Below are positions 1 to 8,608 of a stretch of DNA of 64,000 nt, piece by piece; the first letter of the stretch is position 1; each line of letters opens with the position of its first letter. The stretch spans positions 131,819-195,818 of the forward strand of contig URKJ01000002.1 of the NCBI GenBank assembly GCA_900548385.1, in the 5' to 3' direction. The stretch comes from an uncultured bacterium (GTDB lineage: Bacteria; Verrucomicrobiota; Lentisphaeria; Victivallales; UBA1829). The notes under the pieces are model-generated. The model saw nothing but the letters and a program-made list of their open reading frames with translations, made no database searches and had not been told where the DNA came from. Both the position numbers and the translations under genes were made by a program.

Positions 1-728
1 GCGTTTTCCAGATCCCCGCGCCGCAGATAACCGATTGCAGAAAGGAACACCGCCACAGGGTTCAGATAATTTCCGTACGCTCTGCGGGCGGATTCGTACA
101 ACTCTTTTGTCGCGGCGCGGTAGTTCGGATCTGCGGCAATCCGGGATTCGGCAATGCCGGTTCTCCCCTTTTCCTGCTCCGCGGCAAGTTTCCGTCTTTC
201 TTCCTCAATATTCTTCGCATGGCGGGAAGCTGCATTTTTCTGCGCTTCGCGCATCCGCTGAAGCTCTACATGAAATCCCTGCTCATTACGTTTGCCGAGA
301 TACGCCAGCGCACGGTAAAACGGGACCAGAATGCGGTCACGGGTATAGCCTTTATATGGCAGGACATTCGGATTCAGCAGCGCGGATCCCGTTTCCGCCC
401 CCGCATCACGGACGCTGACCACCGCCCGTTCGTCATAATCCCTCATCAGCCGGTCCGCCGCATTGAAACAGCGGAGAGCGTCATCAAATTTACCGCGGCT
501 GAATTGAAACAATCCGTTTTCAAGCTGCCACATAAGTTCATCGCCGCTGCCGCGCGTACTGTTCACCTTGCTCTCCAGCAGTTCCGCCGTGCGCGGATAA
601 TTCCCCGCCTGCCATGCGGCGACCGCCGGCGCTTTCTGCGCGTGGGAATCAATCACCGTGGAACAGCCGCAAAACAGCAATCCCGTCACGGGCAGGAACA
701 AAACAGGAAAACGAAAAGCAAACGGCAT
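1..728 (-). CDS. COG3014-like envelope lipoprotein, cut by left edge
   Basis: The reading frame runs leftwards from an ATG at 728 and leaves the window after about 242 codons, so the C-terminus is missing. The protein starts with a hydrophobic signal whose end reads GLLFCGCS; Cys22 after Gly21 is a plausible lipidation site, although Phe at -3 is not ideal. Residues 35-110 look like helical repeats (AWQAGNYPRTAELLESK, LENGLFQFSRGKFDDALRCF), followed by RDRILVPFYRALAYLGK and a charged coiled-coil-like stretch. This order resembles COG3014, whose genes often sit next to LpoB-like genes in Gram-negative bacteria. Here the LpoB-like gene ends 8 bases upstream, which supports an operon. A role in the cell envelope is inferred; the exact function is unknown. 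Confidence 0.7.
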   Translation of the reverse strand, partial: MPFAFRFPVLFLPVTGLLFCGCSTVIDSHAQKAPAVAAWQAGNYPRTAELLESKVNSTRGSGDELMWQLENGLFQFSRGKFDDALRCFNAADRLMRDYDERAVVSVRDAGAETGSALLNPNVLPYKGYTRDRILVPFYRALAYLGKRNEQGFHVELQRMREAQKNAASRHAKNIEEERRKLAAEQEKGRTGIAESRIAADPNYRAATKELYESARRAYGNYLNPVAVFLSAIGYLRRGDLEN

Positions 729-736
729 ACGGGGTC

Positions 737-1345
737 TCACTCAGCCGGACGGCTCCGCAGCCAGGCGCCGACGGATGCAGAAAGTTTGAGTGCGGCCTTT
801 TTCATCATATAATCGTAATACCGGAGAATATTCCAATCCCCGGTATCTTCCGGGATTGCGGAAAAATCCACTTTTTCCGTAAACGGGATCACGACGGCAC
901 GTTTGCCGTCTTTCGCATCAATGATTGTCAGATTACCGGCAAAGATCCCTATCCGACGCAGCAGAGCCTTGCTTCCCGGCTCAATCAGAACGACCGCATT
1001 TTTCACGTCAAACTGATCAATCCTCGGCACCAGCAGATAATCCGCCTGCAGCGCTTCACCGATTCCGATATAGCGCTGCGGCTCCACGAAACCGTCCGGA
1101 TACGAATGTTTCCGGAAAAACGCTTCCACGGAGTCAAGCCCCGTCATCCGGATATTCTGTTCGATCAGATGCCGCTGAATCAAAGCGTTGAAATCGGCGG
1201 AAACAGACCGGGTGGAGCTCCCGGAAGCAAGAACAGTCCGCAACACGGCGGCACGGCAAAACGTTTTTTTCCCGTCCGGCTCTTCCGCCCGAACCCAAAC
1301 AGCAACAAGCAGAATCCCGCAAATCACCGACAGCAATTTTCTCAT
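737..1345 (-). CDS. LpoB/CsgG-like periplasmic protein
   Basis: The 202-residue protein has a type I signal peptide ending VWVRA, with cleavage likely before EEPDGK, and no lipobox. The mature part carries CsgG/LpoB-fold hallmarks: an adenine-rich strand-helix with QADYLLVPRIDQFDV near residue 105, then NLTIIDAKDGKRAVVIPF near 145, then a C-terminal helix KKAALKLSASVGAWL. LpoB proteins activate penicillin-binding proteins from the outer membrane; this one lacks the lipid anchor, so a soluble periplasmic version is inferred. It is followed 8 bases later by the COG3014-like lipoprotein gene, a pairing known from other Gram-negatives. The start at 1345 gives the complete signal peptide. The fold assignment is moderately sure, the biochemical role is not. 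Confidence 0.6.
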   Translation of the reverse strand: MRKLLSVICGILLVAVWVRAEEPDGKKTFCRAAVLRTVLASGSSTRSVSADFNALIQRHLIEQNIRMTGLDSVEAFFRKHSYPDGFVEPQRYIGIGEALQADYLLVPRIDQFDVKNAVVLIEPGSKALLRRIGIFAGNLTIIDAKDGKRAVVIPFTEKVDFSAIPEDTGDWNILRYYDYMMKKAALKLSASVGAWLRSRPAE

Positions 1346-1508
1346 GACAACACCCCGCAGACTTTTTTATGGAAACTATAAACCATACCGCACGCAAAAA
1401 CAAGCGGCAAAATGAAAAATCACCGCAGAAATACCGTGGCTTCTCAAAACAGTGCGGATATTCTTTCCATATTCTCCGAACGGAAACACGTTTTTTTTCA
1501 AAACCGAA

Positions 1509-1537
1509 TTGCGAATTAAACATTCCGGGATTATATT
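1509..1537 (+). promoter_or_regulatory. sigma-70 type promoter of the seven-gene operon
   Basis: TTGCGA at 1509-1514 and TATATT at 1532-1537 are 17 bases apart, in a locally AT-rich stretch about 70 bases before the SDR gene. It is the best promoter-like pair in the divergent 1346-1603 gap. Confidence 0.45.
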
Positions 1538-1603
1538 ATCTTTCAATAATAAAAAGGTTCATTCAATTAAAAACAAACACGAAACAATTTTTCGGAGAAA
1601 AAA

Positions 1604-2455
1604 ATGTCAGCAAAAGTCGATCTGAACGGAAAAGTCGCAGTCGTTACCGGCGGGGGCGGAATCCTCTGCAGCACCATGGCAAAAGCGCTTGCGGAATGCG
1701 GAGCCAAAGTTGCAATCCTTGATCTCCGTCTTGAAAATGCGGAAAAAGTTGCCTCGGAAATCAATCAAAACGGCGGAACTGCCATCGGTATCGCAACAAA
1801 CGTCCTTGAACTCGACAGTCTCAAAGCCGCGGAAAAACAGATCCGCGAAACGTTCGGGACCTGCGATATTCTGGTGAACGGCGCCGGCGGAAATCATCCG
1901 AAAGGAACCACCTCCGCGGAAAAACTCACACTGGAAGACATCACCAATCCCACTCCCGGAAAAATTTCGTTCTTCGATCTTGATCCGGCGGGAATCGGCT
2001 TCGTCTTCAATCTGAACTTTCTCGGAACCCTGCTTCCGTGTCAGGTTTTCTGCCGGGAAATGGCGCTCAAAGGCGGCGGAACCGTCATCAACATCTCGTC
2101 CATGAACGCATTCAAGCCGCTGACAAAGATCCCGGCATACAGCGCGGCGAAAGCGGCGATCAGCAACTTCACGCAGTGGCTCTGCACCCACATGTCGGGC
2201 GTCGGCATCCGGGTCAACGCCATTGCTCCGGGCTTCTTCCTGACCGATCAGAACCGCACGCTCCTCACCAATCCCGACGGCACCCTCACCGCCCGCGGCA
2301 ACACGATCCTCGCACACACTCCGATGGGCAAATTCGGAACCCCCGAAGACCTCACCGGAACTCTGCTCTGGCTTGTGGACAACAACGCCTCCGGATTCGT
2401 CAACGGAACCGTTATCCCCGTCGACGGCGGATTCTCTGCATTCTCCGGGGTTTGA
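1604..2455 (+). CDS. SDR oxidoreductase, probably D-mannonate oxidoreductase type
   Basis: A 283-residue short-chain dehydrogenase/reductase. The N-terminal NAD(P) loop reads VAVVTGGGGILCSTM, the inner motif is NGAGGNHPKGTT near residue 90, and the catalytic Tyr179 and Lys183 lie in AYSAAK, preceded by a Ser pair in INISSMNAF. The NGAGGNHP motif and the roughly 30-residue insertion after it are typical of the SDR-type D-mannonate (fructuronate) oxidoreductases of hexuronate catabolism, rather than of fatty-acid FabG. GGAG lies 7 bases before the ATG. It is the first gene of an operon whose next gene starts 2 bases after its stop, yet none of the other members is a sugar-acid gene. The SDR class is certain; the substrate is inferred. 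Confidence 0.75.
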   Translation: MSAKVDLNGKVAVVTGGGGILCSTMAKALAECGAKVAILDLRLENAEKVASEINQNGGTAIGIATNVLELDSLKAAEKQIRETFGTCDILVNGAGGNHPKGTTSAEKLTLEDITNPTPGKISFFDLDPAGIGFVFNLNFLGTLLPCQVFCREMALKGGGTVINISSMNAFKPLTKIPAYSAAKAAISNFTQWLCTHMSGVGIRVNAIAPGFFLTDQNRTLLTNPDGTLTARGNTILAHTPMGKFGTPEDLTGTLLWLVDNNASGFVNGTVIPVDGGFSAFSGV

Positions 2456-2457
2456 TC

Positions 2458-3087
2458 ATGGGATTTATCGCACTCATTGATTACGGAATGGGCAACCTGC
2501 GCAGCGTTTCCAAAGCGCTGGAAAAGGCGGGCGGCGTCATCCGGATCATTGACCGTCCGGAACAGGCGGAAGGCTGTTCCGGACTTGTTCTGCCCGGTGT
2601 CGGAAACTTCGGCGACGGTATGCGCAATCTGCGGGAACGCGGATTTGTGGAAACGGTCCGCCGTGCCGTCGATGCGGGGCTTCCGACCCTCGGCATCTGT
2701 CTCGGTATGCAGATGATGCTGGAAAGCAGTGAGGAAGCTCCGGGCGTGGAAGGTATCGGCATTTTCAAAGGCGCAGTCCGGCAATTCCCGAAAGACCGCG
2801 GAGAAAAGGTTCCGCACATGGGATGGAACCAGCTGACGCACAGCGGCGGCAATCCGTTTCTGGCGGGCGTTCCCTCCGGTTCCCACGTCTATTTCGTCCA
2901 CTCTTACTACGCGGACCCGGTCGACCGCGCAGCGGTGGCGGCAGAGTGCGATTATATATTCCGGTTCGCGGCGGCTCTCGGAAAAGGAAACGTATTCGCC
3001 GCTCAATTCCATCCCGAAAAAAGCCAGAAATACGGCATGACCATTTTGAAAAATTTTGTAACAATGTGCAACAACGGAGAACAGTGA
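2458..3087 (+). CDS. hisH: Imidazole glycerol phosphate synthase, glutaminase subunit HisH
   Basis: HisH releases ammonia from glutamine and channels it to HisF in histidine synthesis. The 209-residue length is normal. The nucleophile Cys81 sits in GICLGMQMML, and His185 and Glu187 of the catalytic triad are in AAQFHPEKS. The oxyanion region PGVGNFGDGM is present near residue 46. The ATG at 2458 is 2 bases after the SDR stop, and a longer in-frame reading from 2038 only runs through the SDR gene. The stop overlaps the hisA start by one base, so translation is probably coupled. hisF is not in the window. Confidence 0.95.
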   Translation: MGFIALIDYGMGNLRSVSKALEKAGGVIRIIDRPEQAEGCSGLVLPGVGNFGDGMRNLRERGFVETVRRAVDAGLPTLGICLGMQMMLESSEEAPGVEGIGIFKGAVRQFPKDRGEKVPHMGWNQLTHSGGNPFLAGVPSGSHVYFVHSYYADPVDRAAVAAECDYIFRFAAALGKGNVFAAQFHPEKSQKYGMTILKNFVTMCNNGEQ

Positions 3088-3818
3088 TGCTCATCATCCC
3101 GGCTATTGATATTCGCGGCGGCAAATGCGTCCGCCTTTTTCAGGGCGACTACAACAAAGAAACCGTGTACGCCGAAGACCCGGCGGAACAGGCCGTCCGC
3201 TGGGAAAACGAGGGAGCACACATCATCCATCTTGTGGACCTTGACGGAGCCAAAGCCAAACACCCTGTCAATCTGGATGCAATCCGCAGAATCTGTTCCA
3301 GTGTCCGCATTCCCTGTGAACTCGGCGGCGGGATCCGCACCATCGAAGACGCACGGAAAGCGTTTGATGCGGGAGTCTACCGCATCATCCTCGGAACGGT
3401 CGCCTGCGAAAACCCGAAACTTGCCAAAGAATTCGTCTCGGCGTTCAGTGCGGAACGGGTTGTGGTCGGGGTTGACGCCCGCGCCGGAAGCGTCGCGGTG
3501 AACGGCTGGCTCGAAAACAGCGGCGTCGACGCCTACGAACTCATCCTGACTCTTCAGGACATGGGCGTCACCCGGTTCATTTATACGGACATCGCCACCG
3601 ACGGAGCCCTCTCCGGCCCGAACTGCGACGCCATCGCGGCAGTCTGTTCCAGAATCCCGCGCAGCAGCGTGATCGCTTCCGGCGGCATCTCCTCCGCCCG
3701 TGACATCTCATCGCTCCGGGAACTCCGCAAGGACAATCTGGAAGGCGCGATCGTCGGCAAGGCGCTTTACGACGGCAAAACGACGTACAAAGAACTCGAC
3801 GAGGCGGCAAATGACTGA
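3087..3818 (+). CDS. hisA: ProFAR isomerase HisA
   Basis: HisA is a TIM-barrel isomerase that opens the ribose of ProFAR in histidine synthesis. The 243-residue protein starts with MLIIPAIDIRGGKCVRL; the catalytic acid and base are Asp8 and Asp130 (VVVGVDAR). The phosphate-binding loops CELGGGIRT near residue 78 and IASGGISS near 195 are present. The start at 3087 shares one base with the hisH stop. The 3' end overlaps the acyltransferase gene by 8 bases. HisA is very similar in layout to HisF, but the N-terminal motif and adjacent hisH favour HisA. Confidence 0.95.
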   Translation: MLIIPAIDIRGGKCVRLFQGDYNKETVYAEDPAEQAVRWENEGAHIIHLVDLDGAKAKHPVNLDAIRRICSSVRIPCELGGGIRTIEDARKAFDAGVYRIILGTVACENPKLAKEFVSAFSAERVVVGVDARAGSVAVNGWLENSGVDAYELILTLQDMGVTRFIYTDIATDGALSGPNCDAIAAVCSRIPRSSVIASGGISSARDISSLRELRKDNLEGAIVGKALYDGKTTYKELDEAAND

Positions 3819-4626
3819 AGAACCCGTTTACAATCCGTTTCCCGGCGACTCCTACGATACGCCGGAGCATGTGAAAGGAAGTCTGCTTGATCTGCTGCTC
3901 CTCCGGACCAGAGCGTCATTCTATCTGCGGAATTTTTACGTTTTCTACCGTTCCGGAAGCGCCTGCCGGAAAGGATGGTTTCCTCAGAATCAGCAGACCC
4001 GGAATTCGTATGACAACATCCTAATCACGGAAAGCTGCGGCGGCAGATTTCATCTGCGCGGACTCGACAACATCAGCAAGACCGAAGGACCTGTCCTGTT
4101 CATCAGCAACCACATGAGCCTGCTGGAAACGGCGGTGATGCACGCATTCATCCGTCCCCGCAAAAATTTCTGTTTTGTCATCAAGGAACAGCTTTTTCAG
4201 GTTCCTTACTTCGGCGACATCATGCGCACGCTCGGCTGCATCGGCGTCGGACGCAAGAATCCGCGCGACGACTTCCGTGCCGTGATCGACGAAGGCAAAA
4301 AAACTCTGGAAAGCGGCAAATCCATCGTGATCTTCCCGCAGGCTTCCCGCTCCGCCGTTTTTGACGTGAATCACTTTAATACGATCGGCGTCAAACTGGC
4401 GAAAGCCGCCGGAGTGCCGATCATTCCGACCGCGCTCAAAACCGATTTTCTCGGCAATGGAACCATGATCAAGGATCTCGGTCCCATTCACCGCGACCGG
4501 GAGATACATTTTGAATTCGGCGAACCGATCATGAACGTGGAAGGAACCGGAAAACAGGAACACCAGCAGATCATCGACTTCATCGAAAACCGTCTGCTCT
4601 CCTGGGGATGCGAGGTCCGGAAATGA
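3811..4626 (+). CDS. PlsC-type lysophospholipid acyltransferase with variant motifs
   Basis: A 271-residue member of the PlsC acyltransferase superfamily, which transfers fatty acyl chains to lysophosphatidic acid or similar acceptors at the inner membrane. Motif I reads NHMSLLE, so the usual His-X4-Asp is His101-X4-Glu106. Motif III, normally FPEGTRS, reads FPQASRS at 175-181, and motif IV is GVPIIPTAL. The acceptor-binding GCIGVGR region is near residue 142. The changes are conservative and occur together, which points to a divergent subfamily rather than decay. The ATG at 3811 overlaps the end of hisA by 8 bases and the stop overlaps aroB by 4, so it is co-translated with both. The acceptor lipid is unknown. 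Confidence 0.8.
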   Translation: MTEEPVYNPFPGDSYDTPEHVKGSLLDLLLLRTRASFYLRNFYVFYRSGSACRKGWFPQNQQTRNSYDNILITESCGGRFHLRGLDNISKTEGPVLFISNHMSLLETAVMHAFIRPRKNFCFVIKEQLFQVPYFGDIMRTLGCIGVGRKNPRDDFRAVIDEGKKTLESGKSIVIFPQASRSAVFDVNHFNTIGVKLAKAAGVPIIPTALKTDFLGNGTMIKDLGPIHRDREIHFEFGEPIMNVEGTGKQEHQQIIDFIENRLLSWGCEVRK

Positions 4627-5708
4627 CGCAGGAAACCGTCACAGTCAATCTGTCCGACCGTTCCTATCCGATTTCCATCGGTTCCGGCATTATCGGGAAC
4701 ACGGCTCTGCTGGAACCGCACGTCAAAGGCAGACGCTGCTTTCTTGTGACGGACTCCGCGGTTGCCCCGCTGTTTGCGGACCGCGTGCGCGAATCTCTCG
4801 CCTCCGCCGGAGCAACGGAGGTGGCGACTCATATTTTCCCCGCCGGAGAAGAATCCAAAACGATCCGGACAATCGAAGCCATCTGCCGCGACGCAGCACA
4901 ATCCGGGCTTGACCGCCGGTCCGTGATGATCGCCCTCGGCGGCGGCGTCACCGGAGACATGACCGGATTTTCCGCCGCGATCTACATGCGCGGCATTGAT
5001 TTTATCCAGATTCCGACGACACTGCTCGCGATGGTAGACTCCTCCGTCGGCGGCAAAACCGGCGTCGACATTCCGGAAGGGAAAAACCTGATCGGAGCAT
5101 TTCATCAGCCGAAAGCCGTCATCATTGACACCGCCTTTCTTGACTCGCTCCCGGATAACCAGTACCTCTGCGGTCTTGCGGAAATCATCAAGACAGCCGC
5201 AATCCTTGACGCGGAATTTTTTGCGGAACTGGAGACGGGAACCGATGCGATCCGTCGGCGCGACGCCCGGTTTTCCGCAAAAATGATCAAACGCTGCTGC
5301 GAACTCAAAGCATACGTTGTCAGCCGGGACGAGCGCGAAGGTTCCCTGCGCGCAATCCTTAATTACGGGCACACTTACGGACACGCAATCGAAAGTTCTT
5401 TTCATTATAAAATGCTGCATGGCGAAGCGGTTGCAATCGGCATGTGCATGGCGGCGGACCTCGCGGTCAGCCTCGGCGTCATGGAGCGGAGCGAAGCGGA
5501 CCGGCAGCGCAGTCTGCTCTCCGCCGTCCGCCTGCCGACCGGGATCCGGTTCGATGCGGAAACCGTTTTTCAGACAATGTTCAAGGATAAAAAGACCCTC
5601 GACGGCGTTCTCCGGTTCGTATTCACGCCGGTGACCGGAAAAGCCGAGGTCCGCAAAGTGGACAGTGCGGCGGTGCGCGCAATTCTGGAGCGGCAGCGGA
5701 ATGCTTGA
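4623..5708 (+). CDS. aroB: 3-dehydroquinate synthase
   Basis: AroB converts DAHP to 3-dehydroquinate in the shikimate pathway, using NAD and a divalent metal. Visible signatures are GGGVTGDMTGF, QIPTTLLAMVDSSVGGKTG and the metal ligands in the NYGHTYGHAIE and MLHGEAVAIG motifs. The start is placed at 4623, where ATGA overlaps the acyltransferase stop; an in-frame ATG at 4608 would add only five residues. The protein then has 361 residues, normal for the family. The 3' end overlaps dprA by 8 bases. Confidence 0.95.
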   Translation: MTQETVTVNLSDRSYPISIGSGIIGNTALLEPHVKGRRCFLVTDSAVAPLFADRVRESLASAGATEVATHIFPAGEESKTIRTIEAICRDAAQSGLDRRSVMIALGGGVTGDMTGFSAAIYMRGIDFIQIPTTLLAMVDSSVGGKTGVDIPEGKNLIGAFHQPKAVIIDTAFLDSLPDNQYLCGLAEIIKTAAILDAEFFAELETGTDAIRRRDARFSAKMIKRCCELKAYVVSRDEREGSLRAILNYGHTYGHAIESSFHYKMLHGEAVAIGMCMAADLAVSLGVMERSEADRQRSLLSAVRLPTGIRFDAETVFQTMFKDKKTLDGVLRFVFTPVTGKAEVRKVDSAAVRAILERQRNA

Positions 5709-6837
5709 AAACGAAGCCTACATCCTCCTGAATCTGATTCCGGGCATCGGTCCGTCGCGGGCTTCCGCGCTGATTCAGGCGTGCGGCTCCGCAACGGCAA
5801 TCTTCGATCACGACTGGCAGGAACTTTCCACGATCCGGGGAATCAGCCAGGAACTGGCACATAAAATACTGGAAACCGCCGCTTCTCCCATACTTGACGA
5901 AGAGCTCGACCGGATCGCTCTCGGCGGAGTTCATGTTTACACCCGCGCCGATGCGGATTATCCGGAACAGCTCCGGGAACTTGAAGACGCTCCGCTTTGT
6001 CTCTACACCTGCGGAATCCTGCCGGAAAATCTCGGATCCGCCTCCATCGCAATCGTCGGTTCGCGCCGCGCTACGGTCTATGGCATGCGCATGGCACAGC
6101 ATATTGCGGAATCCGCGGCGTACTCCGGCTGGACCGTTGTCTCCGGCCTTGCGCTCGGCATTGATGCGGCGGCGCATAAAGGCACAATGAACGCAAACGG
6201 GAAAACGGTCGCAGTCCTCGGCGGCGGTCTGATGAAGATACAGCCGCAGGAGCATGTCCCGCTGGCGCGCGACATCATCGCGAAAGGCGGCGCAGTCATT
6301 ACCGAATTTCCCATGACTTTTCCGCCCACGCGCCATTCATTCCCGATGCGGAACCGGATCATCTCCGCGCTCTCGCTCGGCACGGTTGTGGTGGAAGCGG
6401 GCAAACACAGCGGTGCTCTGATCACGGCGGCAGCCGCACTGGAACAGGGAAAAGCGGTATTCGCCGTTCCCGGAAACGCCGACTCCGAACAGTCTTCCGG
6501 CTGCAACGAATTGATCCGCAACGGCGAAGCCCAGCTCGTCACCAGTTTTGAAGACGTTCTGGAAGCCATGGACTTTCTCCCCGGCCTTGCGGAACGCGAT
6601 CTCCCGATGATGCGGGAAGAGAACTCCGAAGCCCATTCGTTCGACGAAGCGGTCGAAGCCTCGCTCCCGGAAAGCGACCGCAAAATCCTTGATTTTCTGA
6701 AAAGCGGCGAAGCGTCGTTCGATGCAATCTCCGCGGGAACCGGCATTGCCGCCGGGGAGCTCTCGCGGAAACTCGTTGCTCTGGAAATATCCCATAAACT
6801 CAAACGCACGCCCAACGGCTACGCAAGACTGCGCTGA
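5701..6837 (+). CDS. dprA: DNA processing protein DprA
   Basis: DprA binds single-stranded DNA taken up in transformation and loads RecA. The 378-residue protein has an N-terminal helix-hairpin-helix (LIPGIGPSRASAL), a Rossmann-like core with IAIVGSRRATVYG, SGLALGIDAAAHKG, VLGGGL and FPMRNRIISALS, and a C-terminal winged-helix domain of about 60 residues (SDRKILDFLKSGEASFDAI onwards). The ATG at 5701 lies inside the end of aroB. The gene is co-transcribed with amino-acid and lipid genes, so it may be expressed constitutively rather than with competence genes. Its presence suggests at least some capacity for natural transformation, which also needs pilins. Confidence 0.95.
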   Translation: MLENEAYILLNLIPGIGPSRASALIQACGSATAIFDHDWQELSTIRGISQELAHKILETAASPILDEELDRIALGGVHVYTRADADYPEQLRELEDAPLCLYTCGILPENLGSASIAIVGSRRATVYGMRMAQHIAESAAYSGWTVVSGLALGIDAAAHKGTMNANGKTVAVLGGGLMKIQPQEHVPLARDIIAKGGAVITEFPMTFPPTRHSFPMRNRIISALSLGTVVVEAGKHSGALITAAAALEQGKAVFAVPGNADSEQSSGCNELIRNGEAQLVTSFEDVLEAMDFLPGLAERDLPMMREENSEAHSFDEAVEASLPESDRKILDFLKSGEASFDAISAGTGIAAGELSRKLVALEISHKLKRTPNGYARLR

Positions 6838-6857
6838 CAAAACAAGAGAGGTATCCT

Positions 6858-7568
6858 ATGAAACTATCCATCATCATCCCGGTCTACAACGAGGAAAACT
6901 ACATCGACGCGGTCATTGAACGTGTGCTCGCCGTCAAATTTCCCGAAGAAATCACGCTTGAACTCATCGCCGTTGACGACTGTTCCAAAGACAAAACCCC
7001 GGAAAAACTGAAAGTCTGGGAGGAAAAAGGAATCATCAAGACGTTCCGCCACGAAAAAAACGCGGGAAAAGGCGCCGCCCTTCATACCGGCTTTGCGCAG
7101 GCGACCGGCGACATCGTCGTCGTTCAGGACTCCGATTTTGAGTACAATCCCAACGAACTGCCGAAACTGCTGGTCCCGATCCTCGACGGGCGCGCGGACG
7201 TCGTGTTCGGCGCACGCGCCAGCTTTGTCGGCAGCGAATGTCACCGGGTGATGTATTTCTGGCACTCCGTCGTCAATAAATTCCTGACTCTTCTCTGCAA
7301 TATGCTTGCCGACCTCACACTTCACGATATGGAGTGCTGCTACAAGATGTTCCGAAAAGAATACCTGGACAAAATCATGCTCCGGGAAAACCGGTTCGGC
7401 TTTGAACCGGAAGTTACGATCAAACTCGCCCGTCAGAGATGCCGCATGTACGAAGTCACGGTATCCTACTCCGGCCGCACCTATCAGGAAGGCAAGAAGA
7501 TCAACTGGAAAGACGGCGTTTCCGCGCTCCGCTGCATTCTAAAATACGGTCTTTTCCGCATGAACTGA
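6858..7568 (+). CDS. Family 2 glycosyltransferase, Dpm1/polyprenyl-phosphate type
   Basis: A 236-residue GT-A glycosyltransferase starting MKLSIIIPVYNEENYIDAV. Nucleotide-sugar binding is shown by IAVDDCSKDKT, the DXD-like QDSDFEYNP and the later NRFGFEPEV motif, all typical of dolichyl- or undecaprenyl-phosphate sugar transferases. There is no C-terminal membrane pair, so it belongs to the soluble or peripheral group. AGAGG lies just before the start and the gap to dprA is 20 bases, so it is the last gene of the operon. The sugar and acceptor cannot be told from the sequence. Confidence 0.85.
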   Translation: MKLSIIIPVYNEENYIDAVIERVLAVKFPEEITLELIAVDDCSKDKTPEKLKVWEEKGIIKTFRHEKNAGKGAALHTGFAQATGDIVVVQDSDFEYNPNELPKLLVPILDGRADVVFGARASFVGSECHRVMYFWHSVVNKFLTLLCNMLADLTLHDMECCYKMFRKEYLDKIMLRENRFGFEPEVTIKLARQRCRMYEVTVSYSGRTYQEGKKINWKDGVSALRCILKYGLFRMN

Positions 7569-7601
7569 TCCGTTGCGTTTTCCGCACCGATCCCCCGCCG
7601 T

Positions 7602-8456
7602 TCACTGTCCGGAGCGGCGGAATCCGTTCCGCCACTCTTCCGGACTGCTCTTGAAACGCTCCCGGAAAACACGGATGAAGTAATTCGGGTAACTGTAGCC
7701 GAGCCGGCGGGCGATCTCTCCGATTTTCAGGGTTCCGGAACTCAGCAGCTTCCGTGCATACTCCATCCGCAGTTCCGTAATATAAGCGCACAGGCTCGTT
7801 CCGCGGAATTCCCGGACAAGGCGCGAAACCTGCGCAGGATGAACTCCCGCCAGTCTGGCAATGTCTTCCCGCGAAATACCGGAACAGAAATTCACGTCCA
7901 GCACCTCCACGATCCGCCCCCACTCCGCCGCCCGGCGGGTCAGGAAACGGGTCTCCGTCTCCTCCACCGTTTCCCGAACCAGAGTCAGCAGAGCCCGCAA
8001 ACACAGCCGCGATGAAGCCGAATCCCGGTTTGCGGAAAGCAGTGCGCGAATCATCGCCCTGCCCGCTTCCCCGATCGGTTCCCGCGTATGAAAAAAAACA
8101 TCCGGGCCATTCTGCGGCGGCGGTTTGCCGTTATGGGCGATGTACAGAACCCGCAAAAAATCGTTCTGAAACACGATGGAAACCATCCGGTGCTCCCGGT
8201 CCCAGATCTCATTCGTCCAGCCGGAGGGATGAGTCATGACAGCATCGCCCGGTGTGAATATTTCATCATGGCAAACGCCGTTCGAGGCAAATCCAATCCG
8301 TTTTGTACCGCTGAGCGGAAGAATGATCCGCGGAACCGGGTGACAGTTCGGGCAAAACGCCGGAAGCGGAGCAGATTCCCCGAAACGAATCCGCTTCAAT
8401 TCGATTTTCTCCGCTTCACGCAGATACTCCAGCATCTTTTCCCGGCTGACCAGCAT
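7602..8456 (-). CDS. AraC-family regulator of the sialic-acid locus
   Basis: The 284-residue protein has an N-terminal sensory half with a cupin-like part (PRIILPLSGTKRIGFASNG) and a C-terminal pair of helix-turn-helix motifs: ISREDIARLAGVHPAQVSRLVREF and IGEIARRLGYSYPNYFIRVFRE (the first given here only by its ends, ISREDI to LVREF). It is transcribed away from the sialidase-nanA genes with a shared 152-base control region. GGGAG lies 8 bases before the ATG. A control of sialic-acid use is inferred from position only. Confidence 0.85.
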   Translation of the reverse strand: MLVSREKMLEYLREAEKIELKRIRFGESAPLPAFCPNCHPVPRIILPLSGTKRIGFASNGVCHDEIFTPGDAVMTHPSGWTNEIWDREHRMVSIVFQNDFLRVLYIAHNGKPPPQNGPDVFFHTREPIGEAGRAMIRALLSANRDSASSRLCLRALLTLVRETVEETETRFLTRRAAEWGRIVEVLDVNFCSGISREDIARLAGVHPAQVSRLVREFRGTSLCAYITELRMEYARKLLSSGTLKIGEIARRLGYSYPNYFIRVFRERFKSSPEEWRNGFRRSGQ

Positions 8457-8548
8457 ATTTTTTCTCCCGTTTCCGACATCTTACAGCACTTTTCCGAGAA
8501 ATCAAGCATTTTGTTAAAAAATTATCATCAAACCTCCGTTTTTTATCA

Positions 8549-8577
8549 TTGCCGGACGGACGGTTTTGTGGTATAAT
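8549..8577 (+). promoter_or_regulatory. sigma-70 promoter of sialidase-nanA
   Basis: TTGCCG at 8549-8554 and a perfect TATAAT at 8572-8577 with 17 bases between them, 31 bases upstream of the sialidase ATG. Confidence 0.6.
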
Positions 8578-8608
8578 GTAAAAAGAAAATCAGAAAGGAG
8601 CTGTACAA

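Noticed and set aside
35..812. Two plus-strand open frames at the left edge
   Set aside because: They lie opposite the lipoprotein gene that runs off the left end on the minus strand. They have no ribosome site or family features.
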